A stretch of 64,000 nucleotides of DNA from Altererythrobacter sp. (GTDB taxonomy: Bacteria; Pseudomonadota; Alphaproteobacteria; Sphingomonadales; Sphingomonadaceae). Within the stretch, counting starts at the first letter, position 1. Every line of letters begins with the position of its first letter. Made by a program: the position numbers and the translations under genes. The DNA lies in assembly GCA_031178065.1 (NCBI GenBank), contig JAPSJS010000010.1:1-64000 (forward strand), in the 5' to 3' direction. Below are positions 16,901-24,805 of the stretch, in pieces. The notes below the pieces were generated by a model, which was not told the DNA's origin, ran no database searches, and saw only the letters and a program-made list of their open reading frames with translations.

Positions 16901-19340
16901 CGCGGTCGATGCGGGCGAGGGCATCGACCGCCTCGTGCTCGACGGCGACGTCCTCGAACTGACCGAAGAGCAGCAGCTCGGGGCCTCCATCGGCTTCGAG
17001 AGCCTCGAGGTCGCCGCGGGCTACTGGACGACGGCGGGTATCGTCGGTGAATTCGCCACCGTCACGATCGGCGAGGCAGGCGCGCTCCAGGTCAACGAAG
17101 TCGACCTGGGCGAGGACGGCCTTAGCTCGCCGATCCTTACCTCCGCCGTGACCACCGACGGCCTGCTCGTCCTCAATTTCAGCGAAGATGACCTCGTCTC
17201 CCAGCTCGACACGCTGACCATCGCCGGCACCGGCGGGATCGAGCTGATCGGCGAGGCAGTGTTCACCGTCGACACCGACACGTTGACCTACACCGGCGGC
17301 ACGACCGTCTCGAACGGCGGCCTCGTCCTCACCGGCACGCTGCAGGGCGACGTCACGACCGCGGGTGATGGGTTCTTCGAACTCGGCGCGGGCGGCACCG
17401 AAGGCACGTTCAGCGGCGACATCGTCAATGACGGCCGCTTCGTGTTCAACCGCTCCGACGATTACGATTTCCTCGGCGCCTTCTCGGGCTCGGGCGTGCT
17501 CGACAAGCGCGGGGAAGGGGTGCTCGCCTTTCTGGGCGACTACGCCTTCGAGGGCGTCACCAACATCTTCGGCGGCTCCGTCCGGATCGGCGGGATCATC
17601 GATCCCGGCACCGACTTCAACCTGGGCGGCGGCACGCTCGACCTGACCGGAAACGACCAGACCATCGGCGGGCTCGAAGGCGAAGAGGAAGCCAAGGTCG
17701 AACTCGGCGAGCAGACGCTGACCGTCCATCAGGAGGAGAACACGGAATTCGCCGGCGCGATCGGCGGGCTTGGCGGGATCGTCAAGCAGGGCGAGGGCAT
17801 CCTCAACCTCACGGGCACCAACACTTACACCGGTCCAACCGAAGTCAATGGCGGCAAGCTGGCGGTCAACGGCTCGATCGTTTCGAACGTGACGGTCAAC
17901 GCGGGCGGCACGCTGGGCGGCAATGGTTCGGTTGGTGACACCCAAGTGGGCGATGACGGCACGCTGGCGCCGGGCAATTCGATCGGCAGGCTGACGGTCG
18001 CCGGCGACCTGAACTTCGCCGCCGGCTCGGTCTACGAGGTCGAAGTCAACGCCGCGGGCCAGGCCGACCGGGTCGACGCCACCGGAGAGATGACGATCGC
18101 CAGCACGGCCAGCGTCGCAGTCCTTGCTGAAGAGGGCAACTACGCGCCGCGCACCGACTACGTCATCCTGACGGGGGCGGAAGGGATTACCGGCACCTTC
18201 GGTTCGGTCACCACCGATCTCGCGTTCCTCGACCCGCTGCTCCGCTACGGCGCCAACGAAGTCACGCTCTCGCTCTACCGCAACGACGTCGACTTCGTGG
18301 ACGTCGCGGCGAACGCCAACCAAGTGGGCGTGGCCGGCGCGGTCCAGGCGCTCGGCATCGACAACCCGCTGTTCGAAGCGGTGCTCACGCAGAACGCGGC
18401 CACCGCCAGCACCACCTTCGGCGACCTGTCGGGCGAGATCAACGCCAGCACGCTGGCCGGCCTGACCGACGACAGCCGCCACCTGCGGGGCGCCCTGCTG
18501 GGCATGGCCGCACCGGAGGCTGCCGGCACGTTCATCTGGGGCTCGGCCTTCGGCGGCTGGGGCGACTTCGACGCCAGTGCGGACAGCTTCGGCATGGAGA
18601 CCGACCACAAGGGCCTCGTCGCCGGCATCGGCTTCGGCGGGGAAAGCTTCGCGGTCGCGCTCTCGGGCGGCATCGGCGGGTCGGACTTCAACCGCGACGG
18701 ACGCAGCGATGCGGCCAGTGTCGACAGCAGGTACCTCGCGGCCCATGCCACCGTCGGCGCCGCCGGCGGCTTCCACGGTGCGGCCGGCATCGCCTATGCC
18801 TGGCACGAGGTGGAGATCACCCGGACCGTCACCGGCGCTCCGCTGAGCCAGACCTTGCGGTCCGATCGCGACGCGACCACGCTGCAGGTGTTCGGCGAAC
18901 TCGGCTACGACGTGATGGCGGGCACCACCGCGATCACGCCCTTCGCCCGCCTGGCGCACGTCAGCACCGAGAGCGACGCTTTCGCCGAAACTGACGGCAC
19001 CGCGGCACTCGAAGTGGCCAAGGCGGATCAGGAGACGACCTTCCTCAGCCTCGGCGCCAAGGCTCGCTTCAACGCCGGCCAGCAGGGCTTCCAGCCCTAT
19101 CTCTCGGCGTCGTGGAACCATGCCTTCGGCGACCGCGCGGCACGGCTGTCCTCGCAGTTCGCCGCGGGTGGGCCGGTGTTCTCGGTCGTCGGCACGGCGA
19201 TCCCGAAGGACTCGGCTGAAGTCGAGGCGGGCTTCGACTACACTTCGGGCGCCTTCACCATCGGCGCGGCCTACTCCGGCACGCTCGCCTCGGATCGCAC
19301 CAGCCACGGTGCGCGGGTGACGGCGCGGTTCGTCTTCTGA
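13992..19340 (+). CDS. Giant autotransporter (type Va) with TNSGTI repeat passenger
   Basis: A 1782-residue surface protein. A Sec signal peptide ends near residue 29 (LTPAAQAQ). The passenger (about 30-1300) is built of short beta-helix turns centred on TNSGTI, organised into three tandem modules of 261-263 residues, followed by a less repetitive stretch and a PATR-type segment (TGTNTYTGPTEVNGGKL, about residues 1272-1300). The C-terminal 270 residues (from about 1510, FIWGSAFGGWGDFD) form the outer-membrane beta-barrel, ending in the expected aromatic residue (TARFVF). Such proteins are exported through their own barrel and act as adhesins or biofilm factors; no protease or lipase motif is seen, so adhesion is likeliest. 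A strong terminator follows. Confidence 0.93.
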   Translation: MTKLSKSHLLATSAVAGLAILQLTPAAQAQDAPGPQVITVAEGETAEGEVGIYADADVGRIENHGTVRGTVREGVYAVTPADATLEIENAAGAEIAGETSGVRAETGGVALTNAGSIRGDGRGDGFSAPPDGGVSLSGTSSTITNSGAISGAQFGVVTYSVYDPETDTLTGTIADTTIVNSGTITGENDDGIRLAGGGTITNSGTIQGLAQNAFGGTDGISIFAHNDQDLAGYTGTLINDEGGVISGVRSGAALSSGGTVTNAGTITGDGQGVFIQGNALDGVEREGQTGTLTNSGTISGTGNFGGTMAGGMGVSFGSNLGTATLTNSGTITSAFAEGVSQGSLADLTITNAEGGVIEGGTSGIYGGSSGTMTIANAGTIRGNGVYDGFDAPPDAGVTIATAGSSVTNSGTITGAGSGITTAYLYDEEIGDIVGLAVGTQVTNSGTIVGESNDGVRLIGGGTVTNSGTIAGEGAPFADGISMYAFTDQAKEDFSASVVNQAGGEIDGERFGVIFSGGGSVENAGAITGIAGGVFLQGTALDSEEDRSDLTATVVNSGTIAGTGEFGGTYTSGFGVGFGSDLASATLTNSGTITSAFAEGVMQGSSGDLTITNEATGVIEGATSGIYGGADGAMTIVNAGTIRGKGAYDGFDAAPDAGVTIATAESSVTNSGTISGAGTGITTAYVFDADLNELVGAAFGTQVTNSGTIRGESNDGVRLIGGGTVANSGAITGEGSALSDGVSMYSFEGQPADGYAAVLTNAAGGAVTGARFGAILSGGGTIENAGTITGEGAGGVLIQPQGIEGETGITGTIANSGTITGTTGYGVVILATDTGTLTNSGAITGATLGVVVEAAESPTEATRVGTLTNSGTITGVGDFGAVVAGFFDEATVDNSGTISGASHGLILGNFGEATLVNTGTISGGELGVWGDGSGPVVLDNAGSITGGRGVAVLLGGFDDHVTLRTGSEIVGAVDAGEGIDRLVLDGDVLELTEEQQLGASIGFESLEVAAGYWTTAGIVGEFATVTIGEAGALQVNEVDLGEDGLSSPILTSAVTTDGLLVLNFSEDDLVSQLDTLTIAGTGGIELIGEAVFTVDTDTLTYTGGTTVSNGGLVLTGTLQGDVTTAGDGFFELGAGGTEGTFSGDIVNDGRFVFNRSDDYDFLGAFSGSGVLDKRGEGVLAFLGDYAFEGVTNIFGGSVRIGGIIDPGTDFNLGGGTLDLTGNDQTIGGLEGEEEAKVELGEQTLTVHQEENTEFAGAIGGLGGIVKQGEGILNLTGTNTYTGPTEVNGGKLAVNGSIVSNVTVNAGGTLGGNGSVGDTQVGDDGTLAPGNSIGRLTVAGDLNFAAGSVYEVEVNAAGQADRVDATGEMTIASTASVAVLAEEGNYAPRTDYVILTGAEGITGTFGSVTTDLAFLDPLLRYGANEVTLSLYRNDVDFVDVAANANQVGVAGAVQALGIDNPLFEAVLTQNAATASTTFGDLSGEINASTLAGLTDDSRHLRGALLGMAAPEAAGTFIWGSAFGGWGDFDASADSFGMETDHKGLVAGIGFGGESFAVALSGGIGGSDFNRDGRSDAASVDSRYLAAHATVGAAGGFHGAAGIAYAWHEVEITRTVTGAPLSQTLRSDRDATTLQVFGELGYDVMAGTTAITPFARLAHVSTESDAFAETDGTAALEVAKADQETTFLSLGAKARFNAGQQGFQPYLSASWNHAFGDRAARLSSQFAAGGPVFSVVGTAIPKDSAEVEAGFDYTSGAFTIGAAYSGTLASDRTSHGARVTARFVF
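14289..16650 (+). repeat. Three tandem passenger modules (about 783-789 bp each)
   Basis: Equivalent points recur at 14418, 15207 and 15990, that is with periods of 789 and 783 bp (263 and 261 codons). Modules two and three are closest: both carry GIYGG, then YDGFDA, then GVTIATA, SNDGVRLIGGG in the same order. Within each module the 18-base unit coding TNSGTI recurs many times. The pattern marks internal duplication of the passenger and a likely site for recombination-driven length change. Confidence 0.85.
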
Positions 19341-19365
19341 TGGTCTGAACCTTGGACGGCGGAAG

Positions 19366-19397
19366 GGCCGGGGCGGCAGTGCCGCTCCGGCCTTTTT
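19366..19397 (+). terminator. Intrinsic terminator of the autotransporter gene
   Basis: A 12-bp stem with one G-T wobble (19366-19377 with 19381-19392), a 3-base loop and five T residues directly after it. It lies 26 bases past the autotransporter stop and ahead of the convergent acyl-CoA dehydrogenase gene. Confidence 0.9.
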
Positions 19398-19413
19398 CGT
19401 GCTGCCGGACCGG

Positions 19414-20583
19414 TCAGTAGCTGCGCGGCATGCCGAGCACGTGCTCGGCAAGGTAGGAGAGGATCAGGTTGGTCGAGATCGGCGCCACCTGGTAGAGGCG
19501 CGTCTCGCGGAACTTGCGCTCCACGTCGTACTCTTCCGCGAAGCCGAACCCGCCGTGCGTCTGGATGCAGGCATTGCCCGCCTCGGCCGAGGCATCGGCG
19601 GCGAGCATCTTGGCCATGTTCGCCTCTGCGCCCATCGGCTTGCCCGCTTCGTAGAGCCGCGCCGCTTCCCGCGCCATCAGCTCGGCCGCGCGCATATTGG
19701 CGTAGGCGCGGGCGATCGGGAATGCGACGCCCTGGTTCGCCCCGATCGGACGGCCGAAGACCTGCCGCTCCTTCGCATAGGCGCTCGCTCTGGCGATGAA
19801 CCACTTGGCATCGCCAACGCATTCGGCGGCGATCAGCGTCCGCTCGGCGTTCATGCCCGAGAGGATGTAGCGGAAGCCCTTGCCTTCCTCGCCCACCAGC
19901 GCGCTCGCGGGCACGCGCATGTTGTCGAAGAACACCTCGGTCGTCGCATGGTTCATCATCGTGCGGATCGGGCGGATCGTCAGCGACTTGCCCGCGACCT
20001 CGCGCATGTCGACGATGAAGGTCGACAGCCCCTCGATCTTCTTCGCCACCTGCTCACGCGGGGTCGTGCGCGCGAGCAGCAGCATCAGGTCCGAATGCTC
20101 GGCCCGGCTGGCCCAGATCTTCTGCCCGTTGACGACGTATTCGTCACCCTCGCGCACCGCGGTAGTGCGCAGCGCGGTCGTGTCGGTGCCGCTGGTCGGT
20201 TCGGTCACGCCGAAGGCCTGGAGACGCAGCTCGCCGCTGGAGATCCGGGGCAGGTATTCGCGCTTCTGCTCTTCCGACCCATGCCGCAGGATCGTGCCCA
20301 TGATGTACATCTGCGCATGGCAGGCGCCGCCGTTGCATCCCTCCGCCTGGATCGTCTCGAGGATCGCGGCCGCCGCCGAGAGGCCGAGGCCGGAGCCGCC
20401 GTATTCCTCGGGGATCAGGACCGAGAGATAGCCCGCCTCGGTCAGCGCGCGCACGAACGCGGTCGGATATTCGCGCGCCGCGTCGAGCTTGCGCCAGTAT
20501 TCGCCGGGAAACTGCGCGCAGAGCCGCCGCACCCCTTCGCGGATCTCCGGAAAGTCCTCGGTGTCGTAGGGGCTGAGGTTCAT
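19414..20583 (-). CDS. Acyl-CoA dehydrogenase
   Basis: A 389-residue FAD enzyme that introduces a 2,3 double bond into an acyl-CoA. Seen: IPEEYGGSGLG, the FAD/substrate segment FGVTEPTSGTDT, the inter-domain VVNGQKIWASRAEHSD, and NAERTLIAAE, where the catalytic base sits in isovaleryl/long-chain-type enzymes. The usual C-terminal YEGT is replaced by APISTNL, which fits that placement. C-terminal QTHGGFGFAEEYDVER is typical. Last gene of the minus-strand trio thiolase, hydrolase, dehydrogenase, with gaps of 10 and 17 bases. The chain or ring substrate cannot be told. Confidence 0.93.
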   Translation of the reverse strand: MNLSPYDTEDFPEIREGVRRLCAQFPGEYWRKLDAAREYPTAFVRALTEAGYLSVLIPEEYGGSGLGLSAAAAILETIQAEGCNGGACHAQMYIMGTILRHGSEEQKREYLPRISSGELRLQAFGVTEPTSGTDTTALRTTAVREGDEYVVNGQKIWASRAEHSDLMLLLARTTPREQVAKKIEGLSTFIVDMREVAGKSLTIRPIRTMMNHATTEVFFDNMRVPASALVGEEGKGFRYILSGMNAERTLIAAECVGDAKWFIARASAYAKERQVFGRPIGANQGVAFPIARAYANMRAAELMAREAARLYEAGKPMGAEANMAKMLAADASAEAGNACIQTHGGFGFAEEYDVERKFRETRLYQVAPISTNLILSYLAEHVLGMPRSY

Positions 20584-20600
20584 CGCGCGCGCTCCGCCGC

Positions 20601-21470
20601 TCAGAGGAATTCGCGCAGTTCCGCCAGGAAGTCGTCGAAGCGGTCGTGGTGAACCCAGTGGCCGGCGTTGTCGTAGTCGGTCACGGTGGCGGTGCGGAAC
20701 TGCGCGATGCGCCCGTCCTTCGCCGGGTTCGAGGCCCAGCTATCGTTGCCGTAGATCAGCCGCGTGGGGCATTCGATCCGGTTCCACAGCGCTTCCATCT
20801 GGCGGTAGGTCATGTCCTCGGGCGGCCAGGCGTGGACGTGCGGGTCGAACTTCCAGCTGAACGTGCCGTCCTCGTTGCGCATCACCGCGTGCTGGGTGAG
20901 GTGGAGGGCCTGCTCCGCCGAAAGGTAGCTGTTCGCCTCGTGCATGCGGCTCAGCGCATCCTCGAACGTGGCGTAGCGGCGCGGCTGGCGAGCGGCCGCC
21001 TCGCGCTTCTTCTCGAAATAGTCGCCCCATATCTCCTCCGGCCCCATCGCCTCGCGCTCCGCCTGCCGTTCGGGCGAGGAGCCGAGCCCTTCGATCGCGA
21101 CCAGCTTGCGCACTTTGTCCGGATAGAGGCCAGTGAAGCGCAGCGCGACGTTGCCGCCCAGCGAGTGCGCCACGATTGCGACCGGCGCCAGATCGTTGAG
21201 CAGCACCAGTTGCAGCAGATCGAAGACGTAACCCATCACCTGGTAATGGCCGGTGCGGCTCCATCCGCTGTCGCCGTGGCCGCGCAAGTCGGGGCAGATC
21301 ACGTGCCAGTCGCCCCGCAGCGCCTTCGCCGTCCAGTCCCAGCTCCGGCAATGATCGCGCCCACCGTGCAGCAGGATCAGCGGCGGCGCCTCGGGGTTGC
21401 CCCAGTCGGCGTAATGCAGCTTGGTGCGCTGCGAGATATAGCTGCGCGAGACGGGGCCGATCAGGTCCAT
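20601..21470 (-). CDS. Alpha/beta-fold hydrolase
   Basis: A 289-residue alpha/beta hydrolase. The oxyanion region is LILLHGGRDHCRSWDW, the nucleophile Ser lies in VAHSLGGNVAL near residue 105, a likely acid is in LIYGNDSWAS, and the catalytic His is in NAGHWVHHDRFDDF near the C-terminus. No signal peptide, so cytosolic. Between a thiolase and an acyl-CoA dehydrogenase it could hydrolyse an ester, a ring-cleaved intermediate or an acyl-CoA thioester. Family members also include haloalkane dehalogenase-like and epoxide hydrolase-like enzymes; I cannot separate these from sequence alone. Confidence 0.88.
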   Translation of the reverse strand: MDLIGPVSRSYISQRTKLHYADWGNPEAPPLILLHGGRDHCRSWDWTAKALRGDWHVICPDLRGHGDSGWSRTGHYQVMGYVFDLLQLVLLNDLAPVAIVAHSLGGNVALRFTGLYPDKVRKLVAIEGLGSSPERQAEREAMGPEEIWGDYFEKKREAAARQPRRYATFEDALSRMHEANSYLSAEQALHLTQHAVMRNEDGTFSWKFDPHVHAWPPEDMTYRQMEALWNRIECPTRLIYGNDSWASNPAKDGRIAQFRTATVTDYDNAGHWVHHDRFDDFLAELREFL

Positions 21471-21480
21471 GTGCGCCCCC

Positions 21481-22749
21481 TCAGTCCACGAAATCTTCGA
21501 CGCGCTCGATCACGATCGCTGGCGCCATGCCGCCCGCCGCGCACATCGTCACCAGCGCATAGCGCCCGCCCGTGCGCTCCAGCTCGTCGAGCGCGGTGCC
21601 GATCAGGATCGACCCCGTGGCGCCGATCGGGTGGCCCAGCGCGATCGCGCCGCCGTTCACGTTCACCTTGTCTTCGGGAAGATCGAGATCGCGGACGAAC
21701 TTCGCCGCCACCACGGCGAAGGCCTCGTTGATCTCCCACAGATCGATGTCGTCCTTGGTCAGGCCGGCCTTCGCGAGCACTTTCTTCGCCGCCGGAACCG
21801 GGGCGTTGAGCATCAGCGTCGGGTCGTCGCCCTGATTGGCCGTGGCAACGATCCGCGCGCGCGGCTTGAGGCCGTGGCTCTGCGCATAGTCCTTGCTCGC
21901 CAGAAGAACCGCCGCCGCGCCGTCGACCACGCCGGAGCTGTTGCCCGCATGGTGGAAGTGCTTGATCTCGAGGTCGGGGTACTTCTGCGTGACCAGCCCG
22001 GCAAACGTCGTGCCCTTGTCGTCGAGCGGCGTGCTGGCGATCCTGGCGAAACTGGGCTGAAGCTCCGCGAGCCCCTCCTCCGTCGTCTGCGGACGCGGGA
22101 ATTCCTCGCGGTCGAGCACGACATTGCCCTGATCGTCCACCACTGGGACAAGCGACTTGTCGAACCGGCCCTCCTCGATCGCGCGCGCGGCGTTCTTCTG
22201 GCTGCGCAGCGCGAGTGCGTCGAGCTCCTCGCGGGTGAAGCCCTCGATCGTCGCGATCGCGTCGCCGCACACGCCCTGATGGCTCTGCGGGTGTACCTGA
22301 CGCAGCCGCTCGTTGCCCGAACCCATGCCCAGCGGCATGATCCCCACCTGCATCTCCTCCTGCGTGGAGGAGGCGGTATAGCTCATCATCTCGGTGCCGC
22401 CGGCGACGACGAGATCGGCCATGCCGCTCATCACCTGCGCCGCGGCGAGGTTCACGCTGGTGATCCCGCCGCCGCAGAAGCGGTCGAGCGTCATGCCCGA
22501 GCTCGTGATGTCGTAACCCGCGTCGAGCGCCGCCATCCGCCCCAGGTCGCCGCCCTGCTTGCCCTTCTGCGTGCTGGTCGACCAGATCACGTCGTCGACG
22601 TCTTTCGTGTCGAGCGAATTGCGCTCCGCAATGGCCTTGAGCACCGTCGCGGCGAGGTGCTGCGGGTGCATGTGCGCGAGAGCGCCCTTGCCGACTTTGC
22701 CGATGCCCCGGGGGGTGCGCACCGCGTCGATGATATATGCTTCGGCCAT
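21481..22749 (-). CDS. Acetyl-CoA C-acyltransferase (thiolase)
   Basis: A 422-residue thiolase that cleaves 3-oxoacyl-CoA with CoA. The acylated Cys lies in MTLDRFCGGGITSVN near residue 90; the catalytic His is in ALGHPIGATGS and the second Cys in MCAAGGMAPA near the C-terminus; WEINEAFAVVAAKF holds the Asn-Glu-Ala-Phe motif. Start 22749 (MAEAYIID) is chosen because GGAGAG lies about 10 bases before it; an open frame continues upstream to 22818 without a ribosome site. First gene of the minus-strand operon, divergent from the crotonase operon. Full-length for the degradative class (about 390-430 residues). Confidence 0.93.
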   Translation of the reverse strand: MAEAYIIDAVRTPRGIGKVGKGALAHMHPQHLAATVLKAIAERNSLDTKDVDDVIWSTSTQKGKQGGDLGRMAALDAGYDITSSGMTLDRFCGGGITSVNLAAAQVMSGMADLVVAGGTEMMSYTASSTQEEMQVGIMPLGMGSGNERLRQVHPQSHQGVCGDAIATIEGFTREELDALALRSQKNAARAIEEGRFDKSLVPVVDDQGNVVLDREEFPRPQTTEEGLAELQPSFARIASTPLDDKGTTFAGLVTQKYPDLEIKHFHHAGNSSGVVDGAAAVLLASKDYAQSHGLKPRARIVATANQGDDPTLMLNAPVPAAKKVLAKAGLTKDDIDLWEINEAFAVVAAKFVRDLDLPEDKVNVNGGAIALGHPIGATGSILIGTALDELERTGGRYALVTMCAAGGMAPAIVIERVEDFVD

Positions 22750-22783
22750 CGCGGCAATTCTCTCCATAGCTACCGGAATCAGG

Positions 22784-22799
22784 TTGACGCATGCGTAAG
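22784..22799. promoter_or_regulatory. Palindromic operator candidate between divergent acyl-CoA operons
   Basis: TTGACGCATGCGTAAG contains the perfect 10-bp palindrome ACGCATGCGT (22787-22796) and lies between the thiolase start (22749) and the crotonase start (22852). Its place midway between two divergent catabolic operons is what one expects for a TetR/FadR-type operator acting on both. The regulator is not in the window next to it. Confidence 0.45.
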
Positions 22800-22851
22800 G
22801 CTTGGCCAGCAAGGGCACAAGAACAGTTTCAATAGAAAATGGAGTGGATGG

Positions 22852-23628
22852 ATGAGCGAGGAGGTGCTGCCCCCGGAACTGCTTACCGAGGTGCGCGACG
22901 GCGTGCTGATCGTCACGATCAATCGCCCCGAGGCGAAGAACGCGATGAACAAGGCAGCGGCGGAGGCGATCGCGGCCGCGATGGACCGGCTCGATGCCGA
23001 GGATGACTTGAGGGTCGGAATCCTCACCGGCGCGGGCGGCACGTTCTGCTCGGGGATGGACCTCAAGGGCTTCCTGCGCGGTGAATCGCCGATGATCGAG
23101 GGGCGCGGTTTCGGGGGCGTGGTTCAGGCTCCGCCGAAGAAGCCGCTGATCGCCGCTGTGGAGGGCTATGCGCTGGCCGGGGGGCTCGAGCTGATGATCG
23201 CTTGCGACCTGGTGGTTGCGAACGACAAGGCGAAGTTCGGCATTCCCGAAGTGAAGCGCGGGTTGGTCGCGGGCGCGGGCGGCGTCATGATGCTGCCCGA
23301 CCAGATCCCCGAACGGATCGCGATGGAACTGGCGCTGACCGGCGATTTTATCGACGCGGCGCGCGCCTACGAGCTCGGCCTGATCAACCGCGTGGTCGAC
23401 GGTTCGGCGCTCGACGGCGCGCTCGAACTGGCGAGCCGGATCGCCGAGAACGGCCCGCTCGCGGTGCGTCTTTCCAAGCAGATCATCCGCGAATCCCGCG
23501 CCTGGCCGATGGACGAGCGTTACGATCGGCAGGGGCCACTGATCGGACAGGTCTTCGTCAGCGAGGACGCGCGCGAAGGCGCCGCCGCCTTCGCCGAGAA
23601 GCGCAAGCCGAACTGGAAAGGCAAGTAA
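22852..23628 (+). CDS. Enoyl-CoA hydratase/isomerase (crotonase family)
   Basis: A 258-residue crotonase. Oxyanion-hole segments TFCSGMDLKGF and GYALAGGLELMIACD are present, with a Glu in the second (GLELM) and FGIPEVKRGLVAGAG further on, in the positions used by hydratases. Expected reaction: addition of water to a trans-2-enoyl-CoA, or isomerisation. Start is ATG 22852 after TGGA; a nearby ATG at 22848 is out of frame. The stop shares a base with the next start (TAATG), coupling it to the CoA-transferase gene. It opens a plus-strand operon crotonase, CaiB-type protein, acyl-CoA dehydrogenase. Confidence 0.92.
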   Translation: MSEEVLPPELLTEVRDGVLIVTINRPEAKNAMNKAAAEAIAAAMDRLDAEDDLRVGILTGAGGTFCSGMDLKGFLRGESPMIEGRGFGGVVQAPPKKPLIAAVEGYALAGGLELMIACDLVVANDKAKFGIPEVKRGLVAGAGGVMMLPDQIPERIAMELALTGDFIDAARAYELGLINRVVDGSALDGALELASRIAENGPLAVRLSKQIIRESRAWPMDERYDRQGPLIGQVFVSEDAREGAAAFAEKRKPNWKGK

Positions 23629-24779
23629 TGGCCGGAGGGCCGCTCGCCGGGTTGCGCATCGTCGAATTCGCCGGGATCGGACCGGGGCCGTTCTGCGGGA
23701 TGATGCTCGCCGACCACGGCGCCGAAGTGATCCGCATCGACCGCGCCGGCAGCGGGCGCGGCGGGTCTCAGCCGGTGGCGCCAGGCGATGCGCTGGCCCG
23801 CGGGCGCAAGTCGATCGCGCTGAACCTCAAGAGCGCCGAAGGCGTAGCGCTCGCGCGCAAGCTGGCGGCGAGCGCGGACGGGATCATCGAGGGCTTCCGC
23901 CCGGGGGTGATGGAGCGGCTCGGGCTCGGGCCCGACGTGCTGCTGCAGGACAACCCCAGGCTCGTCTATGGCCGCATGACCGGCTGGGGGCAGACCGGCC
24001 CCTACGCTCCTTATGCCGGGCACGACATCAACTACATCGCGCTCGCCGGGGCGCTAGCGCACTACGGCCGCGCGGGCGGCAAGCCGACCCCCCCGATCAA
24101 CATGGTCGGCGACTTCGGGGGCGGGGGGATGATGCTCGCCTTCGGCATGGTCTCCGCGCTGCTCAACGTCGCCCGCGGCGGAAAGGGGCAAGTGATCGAT
24201 GCGGCCATGACCGACGGTACCGCGGTGCTCATGGCGATGATCCACGGCATGAAGAACATGGGGGTCTGGTCGGAGGAGTTGGGCGCCAACATGCTCGATA
24301 CCGGCGCGCACTTCTACGACACCTACGAGACCAGCGACGGCAAGTTCGTCTCGATCGGTAGCATCGAGCCGCAGTTCTACGCCGAGCTGCGCCGCCTCCT
24401 CGGCCTGGAGGACGACCGCGACTTCGACGCCCAGCACGACCGGGCGAAGTGGGGCATGCTCAAGGACAAGCTCGCCGCGCTGTTCAGGACCAGGACCCGC
24501 GACGAGTGGGACGCGCTGCTGGAACACACCGACGTCTGCTACGCGCCGGTCCTGACCATGAGCGAGGCCGCAAACCATCCACATAATATTGCGCGCGAAA
24601 CCTTCGTCGAGGTCGGCGGCGATACGCAGCCCGCACCCGCGCCACGTTATTCCGCGACGGCCGCCGGCAAACCCCGCCCCGCCCCGATGCCCGGAGACGA
24701 CAGCGACGCGATCCTCGCTGGGCTGGGAATGGATACGAACGAGATAGCCGCCCTGCGCGAAGCGGGCACGGTAGCCTGA
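23628..24779 (+). CDS. CaiB/BaiF (class III) CoA-transferase or alpha-methylacyl-CoA racemase-like
   Basis: A 383-residue family III protein. N-terminal IVEFAGIGPGPFCGMMLADH and the segment EVIRIDRAG are typical; GAHFYDTYETSDGKFVSIG matches the alpha-methylacyl-CoA racemase branch better than formyl-CoA transferase. Reaction: either CoA transfer between acids or racemisation of a 2-methylacyl-CoA. The racemase reading would suit degradation of branched or terpenoid/steroid side chains together with the flanking dehydrogenases, but this is inference. It overlaps the crotonase gene by one base and is followed after 26 bases by an acyl-CoA dehydrogenase. Cytosolic. Confidence 0.88.
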   Translation: MAGGPLAGLRIVEFAGIGPGPFCGMMLADHGAEVIRIDRAGSGRGGSQPVAPGDALARGRKSIALNLKSAEGVALARKLAASADGIIEGFRPGVMERLGLGPDVLLQDNPRLVYGRMTGWGQTGPYAPYAGHDINYIALAGALAHYGRAGGKPTPPINMVGDFGGGGMMLAFGMVSALLNVARGGKGQVIDAAMTDGTAVLMAMIHGMKNMGVWSEELGANMLDTGAHFYDTYETSDGKFVSIGSIEPQFYAELRRLLGLEDDRDFDAQHDRAKWGMLKDKLAALFRTRTRDEWDALLEHTDVCYAPVLTMSEAANHPHNIARETFVEVGGDTQPAPAPRYSATAAGKPRPAPMPGDDSDAILAGLGMDTNEIAALREAGTVA

Positions 24780-24805
24780 CAGAACAACCGGAGAGGAACA
24801 CTTCC

